Positions 19,634 to 28,374 of a DNA stretch of 64,000 nt are shown here, in pieces; position 1 is the first letter of the stretch, and the number at the start of each line of letters is the position of its first letter. Both the position numbers and the translations under genes were made by a program. The stretch is from Anatilimnocola aggregata. Its GTDB lineage: Bacteria; Planctomycetota; Planctomycetia; Pirellulales; Pirellulaceae. Where the stretch lies: assembly GCF_007747655.1 (NCBI RefSeq), contig NZ_CP036274.1, forward strand, positions 7,626,001-7,690,000. The letters are read 5' to 3'. The notes beneath the pieces were generated by a model, which was not told the DNA's origin, did not search any database, and worked only from the letters and a program-made list of their open reading frames with translations.

Positions 19634-20788
19634 ATGAAATTCAGCCTCATTCTTAGCTTGCTCGTGTTGGTCTCGGCCACGGCCATTCAAGCGGCCGACG
19701 ATGCCACACCAGCCAAGCAGCGGGTCTATCTCGGTACTTACACCGGAGCAAAGAGCAAAGGGATTTACCTCAGCGAGTTCGATGCCGACAGCGGCAAACT
19801 AAGCGAACCCAAGCTCGTTGCCGAAACGGTGAACCCCACGTTTCTTGCCTTACATCCAGACGGCAAGCACCTCTATGCCGTGAATGAAGTGGGCGAATTT
19901 CTCGGTAAGAAGGCAGGCGGAATTACGGCTTTCTCGATTGACGAGAAGGGTGGCCTGACCCAACTCAATCAGCAGCACTCGGGCGGCCCTGGACCATGTC
20001 ACCTGGTTGTGGATCGCCAAGGCAAGTGCGTGTTGGCGGCCAACTATGGGGGCGGCAGCTGTTGTGCGGTCGTGCTGAAGGACGACGGCAGCTTGGGTGA
20101 AGTGACGTCGTTCATCCAGCACGAGAACAATCCCGTGCCCGGCCCCAATGGCAAAGTGCGCGTACCACGCGGACATTCGATCAATGTCTCGCCCGATAAC
20201 AAGCTGGCACTTTGTGCCGACCTGGGTCTAGACAAGGTTGTGATCTATAGCCTCGATGCTGCAACGGGCAAGCTGTCGCCCCATGAACCGGGCTTTGGCA
20301 AGACGCCCGACCGCGCTGGTCCACGACATTTTGCGTTTCACCCATCGGGCAAAACAGCTTATGCCATTAACGAAACGGGTTCGTCGATGACGGTCTTTGA
20401 CTTCGACGCAGCCAAGGGCTCGCTGACCGAAGTGCAAACTCTTTCGACGTTGCCAGAAGGTTTCACCGCGAACAACAGCACGGCCGAAGTAGTCGTTCAT
20501 CCCAGCGGTAAGTTTGTCTATGGCAGCAATCGCGGTCACAACAGCATCGCCGTCTTCAAAGTCGACGAGGCAACTGGCAAGTTGACAGCTGCAGGTCACC
20601 AGGGTGAAGGAATTAAAACGCCGCGGAACTTCAACATCGATCTCACCGGCAAGTGGCTGCTAGTTGGCAATCAGTCGGGCAATGACGTGCTGGTCTTCAA
20701 GATCGATCAGCAGACCGGCGCTCTCACACCAACGGCAAATAGGATTGAGCTGGCCGCTCCGGTGTGCATCAAGTTCCTCAAACAATAA
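19634..20788 (+). CDS. Lactonase family protein, 6-phosphogluconolactonase-type propeller, exported
   Basis: A 384-residue seven-bladed lactonase. It has a signal peptide (MKFSLILSLLVLVSATAIQA) and family motifs VYLGTYTGAKSKGIY, HPDGKHLYAVNE, GGPGPCHLVVD, ANYGGGSCCAV, GHSINVSPDNK, GPRHFAFHPSGKTAYAINE and GSNRGHNSIAVF. The cytoplasmic relative YbhE hydrolyses 6-phosphogluconolactone; the signal peptide suggests another lactone outside the cytoplasm here. It is downstream of the PQQ propeller gene with a short gap. Confidence 0.88.
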   Translation: MKFSLILSLLVLVSATAIQAADDATPAKQRVYLGTYTGAKSKGIYLSEFDADSGKLSEPKLVAETVNPTFLALHPDGKHLYAVNEVGEFLGKKAGGITAFSIDEKGGLTQLNQQHSGGPGPCHLVVDRQGKCVLAANYGGGSCCAVVLKDDGSLGEVTSFIQHENNPVPGPNGKVRVPRGHSINVSPDNKLALCADLGLDKVVIYSLDAATGKLSPHEPGFGKTPDRAGPRHFAFHPSGKTAYAINETGSSMTVFDFDAAKGSLTEVQTLSTLPEGFTANNSTAEVVVHPSGKFVYGSNRGHNSIAVFKVDEATGKLTAAGHQGEGIKTPRNFNIDLTGKWLLVGNQSGNDVLVFKIDQQTGALTPTANRIELAAPVCIKFLKQ

Positions 20789-20807
20789 TGTGCGGGTTTG
20801 AACGTCC

Positions 20808-21269
20808 ATGTTGAATCGGGACCAGGTTGCTTTCACCATCGCCGGCACATTTCTGCTGGCGAATATCGTGGTGCCGGTCGTGTGGGGAGACCTGTACCCC
20901 TTCACGTCCGGCCCGATGTTTCGCGATGCGCCCACGCAGTATTGCAACTACCGAGTCTATGGTCCTGATGGCAACTTGCTCGCAGCCGAGGCCTTCTATT
21001 GTCAACGAATCTACGATGGCAATCCGGTGGGCTATGGCGTGGGCGTTCGGCCGCCGAAGGTCATCGAAGAATTCGGCACCGCGCGCGACGAAGCCTATTG
21101 CCGCGATCATATCCTTTCGCATTTATCTGCCGCAGAAAACCGCCGTTATCCGTTTGTCGAAATCGAGCAGGAAGTAATCGGCCCCATTGATGGCGAGCAT
21201 GTCGGCATCGTGAAGACGGATCGGTGGAAGGTGGAGAATCCACATTACACTGGTCTCCCAGGATCCTAG
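20808..21269 (+). CDS. Small membrane-anchored protein of unknown function beside an HTTM-like gene
   Basis: A 153-residue protein with one membrane segment (about 8-26, AFTIAGTFLLANIVVPVVWG) and a polar domain with FTSGPMFRDAP, four cysteines and YVYGPDG-like strands. I do not recognise the family. It starts 20 bp after the lactonase gene and is followed by an HTTM-like membrane protein, where small accessory proteins with one helix sometimes occur. Confidence 0.65.
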   Translation: MLNRDQVAFTIAGTFLLANIVVPVVWGDLYPFTSGPMFRDAPTQYCNYRVYGPDGNLLAAEAFYCQRIYDGNPVGYGVGVRPPKVIEEFGTARDEAYCRDHILSHLSAAENRRYPFVEIEQEVIGPIDGEHVGIVKTDRWKVENPHYTGLPGS

Positions 21270-21312
21270 TATTTTTGTTCGCCGCTGTGGTCATAGAAGC
21301 CTGCAAGTACAA

Positions 21313-22215
21313 GTGACACAATCCTCTACTATTCTCTCAACTCCTTCCTGGCAAGATTCTCTCTGCCGTCGATCGCTGCCGCACTTTGGTCAGCTGATCA
21401 ATTGGTTGCTGCTGGCAACTTCTTCAGTGCTGCTGATCTGGTCATTTGAGCCGCACCTTGGCGATCGACAAACGCCGACGTCTGTCCTGTCATGGATGCC
21501 GCAGGCCTGGCTCCATTCCGCCATCACCATTTGGCTATGCCGCGGCATGCTCGCAATGGGGGGAGTGCTTTGGTTCTTCAATCGCGGGTTGCCGTGGAGT
21601 TGCTGGCTGACGACGGCGGGCTTCACCGCCCTGTGGTCGCTGCATGTGGAGACGACGCACAATACGGCCCACATCTTCAACCTGCCGAACATGCTGATGG
21701 TGATTCAGTCGTTGTGGGTCACGTTCGAGGCCAAGGAGATTCGAGCCGCGATCAAGGCGGGCAGGTATTACCAAACACCTCTGATGCCGCGCTGGGTGTT
21801 TCTCACGGGGGTGGCTTACATCGGACTGTTTCACACCGCAGCGGGCCTGACGAAGCTGGTCTACAGTGGTCCCGGTTGGGCGAACGGAGTCTCGTTGCAA
21901 TTGTGGACGCATTTGTGGGGGCACAGTTGGGCTCCCTCGACCTGGCTGATTCTATCGAGTCGCACCTTCACACGGATCCTGCAAGCTGCCACGCTGGTCA
22001 TTGAGACGGCAGGCGTGCTGGCGATCTTTCCGCGCTTGCGCCCTTGGATTGGTCTGGGCATTTTGGGTTTCTATGCGGGAGTGCTGTTAACGTTCGACTA
22101 CGGGTTTCATTTCAACGCGCTCTTCACCGCACTCTATCTCCTCCCCGTAGAATCCTGGCTGACGAAACGAGCGGAGCAGCGAGTTGCTGCCGCCGCCTCA
22201 ACTCACAGCCCATGA
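21313..22215 (+). CDS. HTTM-like polytopic membrane protein
   Basis: A 300-residue protein, GTG start at 21313 with a weak site, with about six to seven membrane helices. The segment FHTAAGLTKLVYSGPGWANG resembles the HTTM/vitamin-K gamma-carboxylase-like pattern of a helix ending AGxxKL followed by GWxxG. There is no clear catalytic Lys/His pair that I can assign. The preceding small membrane protein and following flippase suggest a cell-envelope role, by position only. Its 3' end lies 10 bp from the flippase start. Confidence 0.6.
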   Translation: MTQSSTILSTPSWQDSLCRRSLPHFGQLINWLLLATSSVLLIWSFEPHLGDRQTPTSVLSWMPQAWLHSAITIWLCRGMLAMGGVLWFFNRGLPWSCWLTTAGFTALWSLHVETTHNTAHIFNLPNMLMVIQSLWVTFEAKEIRAAIKAGRYYQTPLMPRWVFLTGVAYIGLFHTAAGLTKLVYSGPGWANGVSLQLWTHLWGHSWAPSTWLILSSRTFTRILQAATLVIETAGVLAIFPRLRPWIGLGILGFYAGVLLTFDYGFHFNALFTALYLLPVESWLTKRAEQRVAAAASTHSP

Positions 22216-22225
22216 TTCCGCCAGC

Positions 22226-23758
22226 ATGTCCGTCGATCCCACTTCACCCACTGCCGCCGAAGAGGCAACCCTCGCACACGCCGCGCGGCGAGGTGCGCCG
22301 ATCGTCCTTGCTGGGCATTTGATCTCGCAGCTGATGGGTCTGGGCACGCTGGGCTTGCTCTGTCGCCTGCTAACGCCTGCTGACTATGGCCTACTCAGTG
22401 CGGTGTTGCCGGCGGTGATGTTGCCACGCATGGCAGCGATTCTTGGACCTGGCATTGCGGTGCTGCAGCAACCCAAGCTATCGCAGCAGCAACTGAGTTC
22501 GCTGTTTTGGCTACAAGCTGCGGCGGGCGCCGTCGCCGCCATTGCGACCACAGTCATCTGCTGGCTTTTGGCGATCTGGTCGCAGCAGCCACCGTTGTTT
22601 GCCCTCGGTGTGGCCTTAGCTGGAGGGACCTTGCTGGCCGCACTCGGCAACCAGCATCAGGCGCTACTTGAGCGAAACTTGCGCTTCGGCACCGGCAGTG
22701 CCTTGCGGCTTGTCGCGCAGGCGGTCTCGTGCGTGGCGGCAATTGCCTATGCCTGGCATTGGCCCGATGTCTGGGCACTCGTCGTGCTGCACGTGGCCGA
22801 ATTGGCGGTTCTGTGGCTTGGAAGTTGGCTCCTCGCCGGTTGGTGGCCCGACGCGCCGCAACGAGCATCGTGGCGTGAATCGCACGTCCGCTTTAGTGCT
22901 GCCTATTCGGTCAGCTCGCTCCTGCAGTTCCTCTCCCAGAACAGCGAAAAGCTGCTATTGCCGATTTTCGCGGGCGCGGCTGGCAACCATGCTCTTGGGC
23001 TCTACTCACAGGCTTTTGGCCTCATGATCAAGCCCGTCTATCTGCTCACCACGCCGCTCGCTGGCGTCATGATTTCGTCGCTGGCCAAGAGCCAACCGGG
23101 CAGCGAAAACTTCACTCAACTCATGCTGAGGTTTTTTCGTATCTCGGCACTCGGACTGTTCCCTTCCGCAGTCGGACTAACTTTAGTGTCCAGTGATGTG
23201 ATCGCAATCGTCGGCGGCGACCAGTGGCAGTCGTCAGCCTTGCTCTTGCGTTGGCTCGCTCCGTCGCTGGCCGCCATCGGCCTGATGAACCTCGGCATTT
23301 ATGTACTTAGCTCGCGCGGTCAGGGACGACCCCTCGTGATTGCCGCGAGCATCTTGCTGATTCTCACTTTGCAAACAACGGGCATCGGCTATTTTTTTGG
23401 ACAGCACTTTCTGACGGGCAATGCCGACCCTGCCTTCCGCGGCACGTTCGGAATTGCGGTGGGTTTTACGCTCCTCAACACCTGCATCTGGTGCGGCGCT
23501 TTTCTGTGGTTCACGTTCCGCAGCGTCGGTGTTCGGCCACTCCGTGTTGCGCTCGCCCTGTTACCCTCGCTGCGAGCCGCGCTGCTGATGGGGCTCGTTG
23601 TGGCTGGGCTGCGCTACTATTTACGTGACCTAGGAGTTACTTCAGCTGCGAGCAGTCTGGCCCTTAGCATGGCGACTGGAATGATCTTCTACTCGCTGGC
23701 TGCCTTGCCCGAAATCTTGTCGCTTCTTCGCGACGATGCGAAGAGCAAACCTCAGTAG
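22226..23758 (+). CDS. Polysaccharide flippase, Wzx/MOP family
   Basis: Starts at ATG 22226 (MSVDPTSPTAAEE); about 510 residues with 12-14 membrane helices. The N-terminal half has the MOP pattern: LISQLMGLGTLGLLCRLLTP then ADYGLLSAV, with later SQNSEKLLLPIFAGAAGNHALGLYSQAF, typical of Wzx/RfbX lipid-linked sugar flippases. It moves lipid-linked glycans across the inner membrane. No glycosyltransferases are nearby. Its last 7 bp overlap the convergent ggt gene. Confidence 0.82.
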   Translation: MSVDPTSPTAAEEATLAHAARRGAPIVLAGHLISQLMGLGTLGLLCRLLTPADYGLLSAVLPAVMLPRMAAILGPGIAVLQQPKLSQQQLSSLFWLQAAAGAVAAIATTVICWLLAIWSQQPPLFALGVALAGGTLLAALGNQHQALLERNLRFGTGSALRLVAQAVSCVAAIAYAWHWPDVWALVVLHVAELAVLWLGSWLLAGWWPDAPQRASWRESHVRFSAAYSVSSLLQFLSQNSEKLLLPIFAGAAGNHALGLYSQAFGLMIKPVYLLTTPLAGVMISSLAKSQPGSENFTQLMLRFFRISALGLFPSAVGLTLVSSDVIAIVGGDQWQSSALLLRWLAPSLAAIGLMNLGIYVLSSRGQGRPLVIAASILLILTLQTTGIGYFFGQHFLTGNADPAFRGTFGIAVGFTLLNTCIWCGAFLWFTFRSVGVRPLRVALALLPSLRAALLMGLVVAGLRYYLRDLGVTSAASSLALSMATGMIFYSLAALPEILSLLRDDAKSKPQ

Positions 23759-25467
23759 CCAACCGCAGCCCCATCTTTCCGAGGTTCGGTAGCGCCTTGC
23801 AACACACCTTGCTGCCCGTCAATCAGAATCCCCTGATACCCACCATATCCGCCGCGGCTGCGAAACACTTTGTGCCCCTTCGCCCGCAAAGCCGCGACAG
23901 CTTCATCGCTCACGCCTGCTTCGAGGTGTACGGTTCCCGAACCGTTGGCGGGCGAGCCCGTTGGGTCGGCACTGCCGGTATGCATCACCCGGGCTGCATC
24001 GCCTGCCGCTTGCACGTTCAGTCCGAAGTCGATCATGTTCAGCAAGATCTGCACATGCCCCTGCGCTTGCATGTCGCCACCCATCACGCCGTAGCAAAAC
24101 CAAGGCTTGCCGTCCTTGGTAACCATCGCCGGAATGATCGTGTGAAACGGCCGCTTGTGCGGCTCGAGGCGGTTGAGATGCATGTCGTCGAGCGCGAACA
24201 GGCACCCGCGATTCTGCATCGCGAAGCCCACATTTCCGGGCACTACCTGTGAACCGAAGCCATTGAAGATGCTCTGAATGAACGAGCAGCAGTTGCGGTC
24301 CTTATCGACCACCGTTAAGTAGACCGTATCGCACGTTTCGAGGCGCGGGTTACCAGCGGGAACATCAACACTGGCCTTATTCCGATCGAGCAGCTTGGCC
24401 CGCTCGCGCGCGTACTCCTTCGAAATCAGTTCCGCAGTCGGCAGTTTCTCGAAATCTGGATCTGCATAAAACTTGGCCCGGTCTGCAAATGCCAACTTTT
24501 TTGCCTCCAGAAATAGATGAATCGTCTCGGCCGAATTGTGCCCCAGCTTTTTCAAGTCATAAGGCTCGAGCAGGTTTAGCATCTGCAGCGCCGCAATGCC
24601 CTGGCCATTGGGCGGCAGTTCCCAAACATCGTAGCCGCGGTAGTTGGTCGACACGGGCTCGACCCAAGTGCTGGTGTGATCGGCAAAATCCTTGAGCGAA
24701 AAGTAGCCGCCGTTTCGCTCGCTGAAGGCAACGATCTCTTTGGCAATCGGCCCACGATAGAACGCTGCCGGGCCTTGCTCGGCAATTTGTCGATAGCTCT
24801 TGGCGAGGTTCGGATTGCGGAAGACTTCACCGACAGCTGGGGCCCGCTCGCCATCGATCAAGTAGGTCGCGGTCGAATCGGGCCAATCGCGCAAACTCGG
24901 CACGCTCGACTTCCAACCGCCCGCGATCACTTCGGAAACAGGAAAGCCTTCCTCAGCGGTCGCAATCGCCGCCTGCAGATTCTCAGCCAACGTCTGGTTG
25001 CCAAACTTGCCGCGCAACTCTTCCCAGCCATGCACGCAGCCCGGTACCGACCAGGACAAGACTCCGTCGCTGGGAATCTCGCTCAGACCTTTATCGGCGA
25101 ACGTCTTGCGCGAGATGTTATACGGACTTCGCCCACTCGCATTCAGCCCGTACAACTTCTGGGTCTTGTTATCCCAATAGATGACGAACAAATCTCCACC
25201 AATGCCGCAACTCATCGGCTCCACAACGCCGAGCATCGCATTGGTCGCAATTGCCGCATCCGCTGCCGTGCCCCCGGCCTTGAGCACATCGAGCCCCGCT
25301 TGAGCGGCCAGCGGATGACTCGTTGCCACCATCCCGTGCCTGGCCATCACGACCGAGCGGCTCTGGTTGCGCATCGCCCCGGAACGTTCATATCCCGCCT
25401 GCGGCGATTGAGCGTCAGCAGCAGCCGTCATGAACAAGACTCCGCACAGAACGAAGAAGCGATGCAT
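23752..25467 (-). CDS. ggt: Gamma-glutamyltransferase
   Basis: A 571-residue precursor with signal peptide (MHRFFVLCGVLFMTAAADAQ). It has family motifs GMVATSHPLAAQAGLDVL, GGTAADAAIA, VEPMSCGIGGDLF, and the autocleavage site LETCDTVYLTVVD with the nucleophile Thr 381. The small subunit then holds SFIQSIFNGFGSQ and the C-terminal GYGG motif. The enzyme hydrolyses or transfers the gamma-glutamyl group of glutathione in the periplasm. It is full length. It is followed upstream on the same strand by the SufT-like gene with a gap of about 55 bp. Confidence 0.93.
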   Translation of the reverse strand: MHRFFVLCGVLFMTAAADAQSPQAGYERSGAMRNQSRSVVMARHGMVATSHPLAAQAGLDVLKAGGTAADAAIATNAMLGVVEPMSCGIGGDLFVIYWDNKTQKLYGLNASGRSPYNISRKTFADKGLSEIPSDGVLSWSVPGCVHGWEELRGKFGNQTLAENLQAAIATAEEGFPVSEVIAGGWKSSVPSLRDWPDSTATYLIDGERAPAVGEVFRNPNLAKSYRQIAEQGPAAFYRGPIAKEIVAFSERNGGYFSLKDFADHTSTWVEPVSTNYRGYDVWELPPNGQGIAALQMLNLLEPYDLKKLGHNSAETIHLFLEAKKLAFADRAKFYADPDFEKLPTAELISKEYARERAKLLDRNKASVDVPAGNPRLETCDTVYLTVVDKDRNCCSFIQSIFNGFGSQVVPGNVGFAMQNRGCLFALDDMHLNRLEPHKRPFHTIIPAMVTKDGKPWFCYGVMGGDMQAQGHVQILLNMIDFGLNVQAAGDAARVMHTGSADPTGSPANGSGTVHLEAGVSDEAVAALRAKGHKVFRSRGGYGGYQGILIDGQQGVLQGATEPRKDGAAVGY

Positions 25468-25522
25468 GGCAGGTGCCTCTTTGCCCGACGCCTTGGCGAA
25501 GGGAAGTCACAAGCGAGTTGTC

Positions 25523-25840
25523 TTAGAAAATTCCCAACTGATCGCGAGCATCTTCGGTCATGCGATCGGGGCTCCACGGCGGATCGAGCACGATTTTTAC
25601 TTCCACTTCACCCACGCCTTCCACCGCCGTCAACACTTGTTTGCTATTGGCAATCATCTGCGGCCCGGCGGGGCACATCGGGCTGGTCATTGTCATGTCG
25701 ATCGAAATATTCGTCTTCGCTTCCGGAGTTTCCGCCAGCGTGACGTTGTAGATCAAACCCAGGTCGATGATGTTCACGAAAAGTTCGGGATCAATCACCT
25801 TCTTCAATTCTTCGCGGACTACTTCTTCGCTAACTGCCAT
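25523..25840 (-). CDS. MIP18/DUF59 metal-sulfur cluster assembly protein (SufT-like)
   Basis: A 105-residue protein with the DUF59 pattern: VVREELKKVIDPELFVNIIDLGLIY at the N-terminus, then the conserved TMTSPMCPAGPQMI segment with Cys 56 region, and a C-terminal VLDPPWSPDRMTEDA. Such proteins help mature iron-sulfur proteins (SufT, MIP18, PaaD). No suf genes are in the window. Divergent to the lipoprotein gene at 26021. Confidence 0.9.
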   Translation of the reverse strand: MAVSEEVVREELKKVIDPELFVNIIDLGLIYNVTLAETPEAKTNISIDMTMTSPMCPAGPQMIANSKQVLTAVEGVGEVEVKIVLDPPWSPDRMTEDARDQLGIF

Positions 25841-26020
25841 CGCACCACCTCTAAAAAATGAAAGCTCTCATTCGCATTATGGCCCACATTGGCGGTTCAG
25901 AACAGGAGCATTGGTCGCACATCCTTTACACGCCCTTCATCACTGCTTCTCATTCGACAGCGCCAATAATCGGCGATCGTTTCCCCCACCCCCAAACCTG
26001 CCACAGGGTGTGCCAGAATC

Positions 26021-26575
26021 ATGTTCGGCCGACTTTACTCGCATCCACACGCCCTAACGGTGTGCCTTTCCACATTCCTCCTCGTCAGTTCGGCAGCCTG
26101 CACCCAGGAGGACTTGGATGCCGCCAAGGAACAATTGAAGAACGTGCAGCAAACGGTGGCCAAAGTGACTCCCCTGGCGGAAACGGGCGTAAACTTAGGA
26201 CCGCAACCAGCGATCAAGACCGAAGATTGCTTCGCAAAATTCATCCCTGGCGATAGCCAGCGCTCGAGCGTCTTGCAACTCACCAGCTATAAAAGCCCCA
26301 CCGCGGAAGACTATCCCGCGGTATTTTTTCGAGCCACGCTGACAGCGACCAACAGAGCTCAGTTGGCCGATCAATCGATCGCCGGTGAACTGTACGTGCA
26401 AACGGTGAAGGGCGGGCCGCTGTGGTCGACGGCGTGGGAGAAACCACCCCAATTCAAGGTCTCGGCCGTTGGTGAGTGGTCGATTACCATCGACGTCCAA
26501 AACATCGAGATGTCGCAGGTCGATCAGGATGCCAAGGCGACATTCTCGGGCCAACTGGTGGGAGCCTGGAAATGA
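26021..26575 (+). CDS. Lipoprotein of unknown function
   Basis: A 184-residue protein with a lipobox LVSSAAC (Cys 27). The mature part starts with a short heptad helix (DLDAAKEQLKNVQQTVAKVT) followed by beta-rich sequence. I do not recognise the family. AGGGTG lies just upstream of the ATG. Its stop overlaps the ATG of the next gene (ATGA), so both are probably made together. Confidence 0.75.
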   Translation: MFGRLYSHPHALTVCLSTFLLVSSAACTQEDLDAAKEQLKNVQQTVAKVTPLAETGVNLGPQPAIKTEDCFAKFIPGDSQRSSVLQLTSYKSPTAEDYPAVFFRATLTATNRAQLADQSIAGELYVQTVKGGPLWSTAWEKPPQFKVSAVGEWSITIDVQNIEMSQVDQDAKATFSGQLVGAWK

Positions 26576-28374
26576 AGCTTGTGGCCCTTTCGGTGTTAAT
26601 CTGGCTGGCGTTCGGTTGTGCCGGGGGAACTGCCTCGGCACACACATCAACCGCCAACCCTGAGGAACTGCTCGAGACATTGCCGGTGGGCGAGGGGCCC
26701 GCCTTGCGCGCCCAGGCTCAAGCCAGACTGACGCGCGCTGGCACATTGCTCGCAGCTGCCGAGAACAAAATTGCCAGCGGGAGCATGACCAGAGCCACGA
26801 TTGTCGACGTGGCCAATGCCGCCAGCGAATTCTCTCTCCTCGGGCATGCGGCCGAGCGATTGACGGTCATCGGCGAAGCCGCCGGCAGCGATTTGCAGCA
26901 GCGCCTCATTGCGATGGCAACGCGCATCAAGGCCGCTGCCCGGCAGGCTCAACAAAATCCCGACTTTCGCGCAGAGATCTTGCAGCAAGAGCTTGATGCT
27001 ATCGTGCGTGCGCAGGAAGTGCGCTTTCCTTTTTACCGCAAGCAGATCGAAGCGGGCAATCGGGTTGCCATCGAAAGCACCTTGATTCAGCTTTTATCGG
27101 AAGTACACCGCCGGGCAGTTTTTCTCGAAACCGAAACCGGCCGCTTCTATCAGCCCTTTCGCAAATTGCTCAACGAGTTTCAGCCTGCGTTGCACGCGGC
27201 CCGCTGGCAGGAACATAGCGCGGCAGTCCAATCGTTCGCTGCCCCACCTCGCCTTGATAAAGTTGCCGAAGCACTAAATAAATGCGCCCAGGATTTACAG
27301 ACGGGACCGTGCCTTTGGAATGGAAAAGAATGCACAGCCCTCGAATTGATTGACTGCCTGGCGGAGGACTTGCGCCGACTGCAGTTGGCTGCTCTCCGCA
27401 CTCGCGGCTGGCAATTGGCGGCCATTCCGCCGGACCTTGCTGCGGAGCCTCAAACCCCGGCGATTGAAGGCAACCACGCCGAACTGATGGCGCAAGTCGA
27501 GCCCCTCGTTCTCAACATCGTCAAGCTAAGTGCCTCCCGAGCTACTCCCGAGGCTGCAGAGGCAGAGTATCGTGCCTGGCTGACCACACTCAGCAAGCTG
27601 GGCATTGGACAATGGGACGAAAAGACGATCGACAGTTTTCAAGCTGCCCTGGAACCGCTGGTGAACCGTTCGCGTGAGATGCAAAAGCAGGTTGCTCACT
27701 ACCGAGAGGCAACTGATGATTACCTCCGCTGGCGACAACGACTCACGCTCTCCCAGGCTGCGAAGTTACACAAGACTTGCCCCCCGTTAATTAACGCGAT
27801 TACTCCAGTGGCACGTGCCCACGATGGAAAGCTTTACCTTATCGGCGAGCGTTCTTCGCTCGAAGTTGCCAGCGTCCTCTCTTCAATCGCCGATGTTTGC
27901 CGCGAGTTCAACGCCAAACTAGTCGACCAACCAGTGTCCGCACCTCGCGTTTTCGCACCCCCAGGGAGTAACTGGGGAGCAAGTCGCTACGAAGGACGAG
28001 TTCATGCTTCAGTGCCACTCCCTCTGGCACCTGAATTAGCTCAGCAGACCTCTCGGTTGCGCGAGCGGCTACTCTGTCCACCCGGGGCACAGCCTCTTTC
28101 GCTGCGCGGTTCGCTCTGCCTGTTGGCGGCGGAGACGGGTTACTATCAACACGTTGGCGGCAAGATACGCGAAATCCGCGTGTTACCGCTCAGCTTGGGC
28201 TATGTCCATTTTTGGGACCACCAGGCAGGTCTCGCGCCCTGCAGTCGCCTGCCCAAGGAACCCGTTCATCTCAAACTGCACAACCACGTCATGCTCGATG
28301 TCCGACTGGAACCGACCTGGATTCAGCACGAAGCGTTTCTCATTTCACTGACTGCAACTGCGCCTTCGCCGTAA
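26572..28374 (+). CDS. Large exported helical protein of unknown function
   Basis: Starts at ATG 26572, overlapping the upstream stop; 600 residues. The N-terminus (MKLVALSVLIWLAFGCAGG) is a signal peptide, with a possible lipobox Cys. The body is Ala/Glu/Gln-rich and mostly helical (for example ARLTRAGTLLAAAENKI), with a more beta-like C-terminus. No domain recognised. The pairing with the lipoprotein suggests a shared envelope function. Its 3' end overlaps the convergent Nramp-like gene by 35 bp. Confidence 0.7.
   Translation: MKLVALSVLIWLAFGCAGGTASAHTSTANPEELLETLPVGEGPALRAQAQARLTRAGTLLAAAENKIASGSMTRATIVDVANAASEFSLLGHAAERLTVIGEAAGSDLQQRLIAMATRIKAAARQAQQNPDFRAEILQQELDAIVRAQEVRFPFYRKQIEAGNRVAIESTLIQLLSEVHRRAVFLETETGRFYQPFRKLLNEFQPALHAARWQEHSAAVQSFAAPPRLDKVAEALNKCAQDLQTGPCLWNGKECTALELIDCLAEDLRRLQLAALRTRGWQLAAIPPDLAAEPQTPAIEGNHAELMAQVEPLVLNIVKLSASRATPEAAEAEYRAWLTTLSKLGIGQWDEKTIDSFQAALEPLVNRSREMQKQVAHYREATDDYLRWRQRLTLSQAAKLHKTCPPLINAITPVARAHDGKLYLIGERSSLEVASVLSSIADVCREFNAKLVDQPVSAPRVFAPPGSNWGASRYEGRVHASVPLPLAPELAQQTSRLRERLLCPPGAQPLSLRGSLCLLAAETGYYQHVGGKIREIRVLPLSLGYVHFWDHQAGLAPCSRLPKEPVHLKLHNHVMLDVRLEPTWIQHEAFLISLTATAPSP

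Noticed and set aside
24676-25743. 355-codon ORF antisense to ggt
   Set aside because: Shadow frame; ggt has full family motifs.
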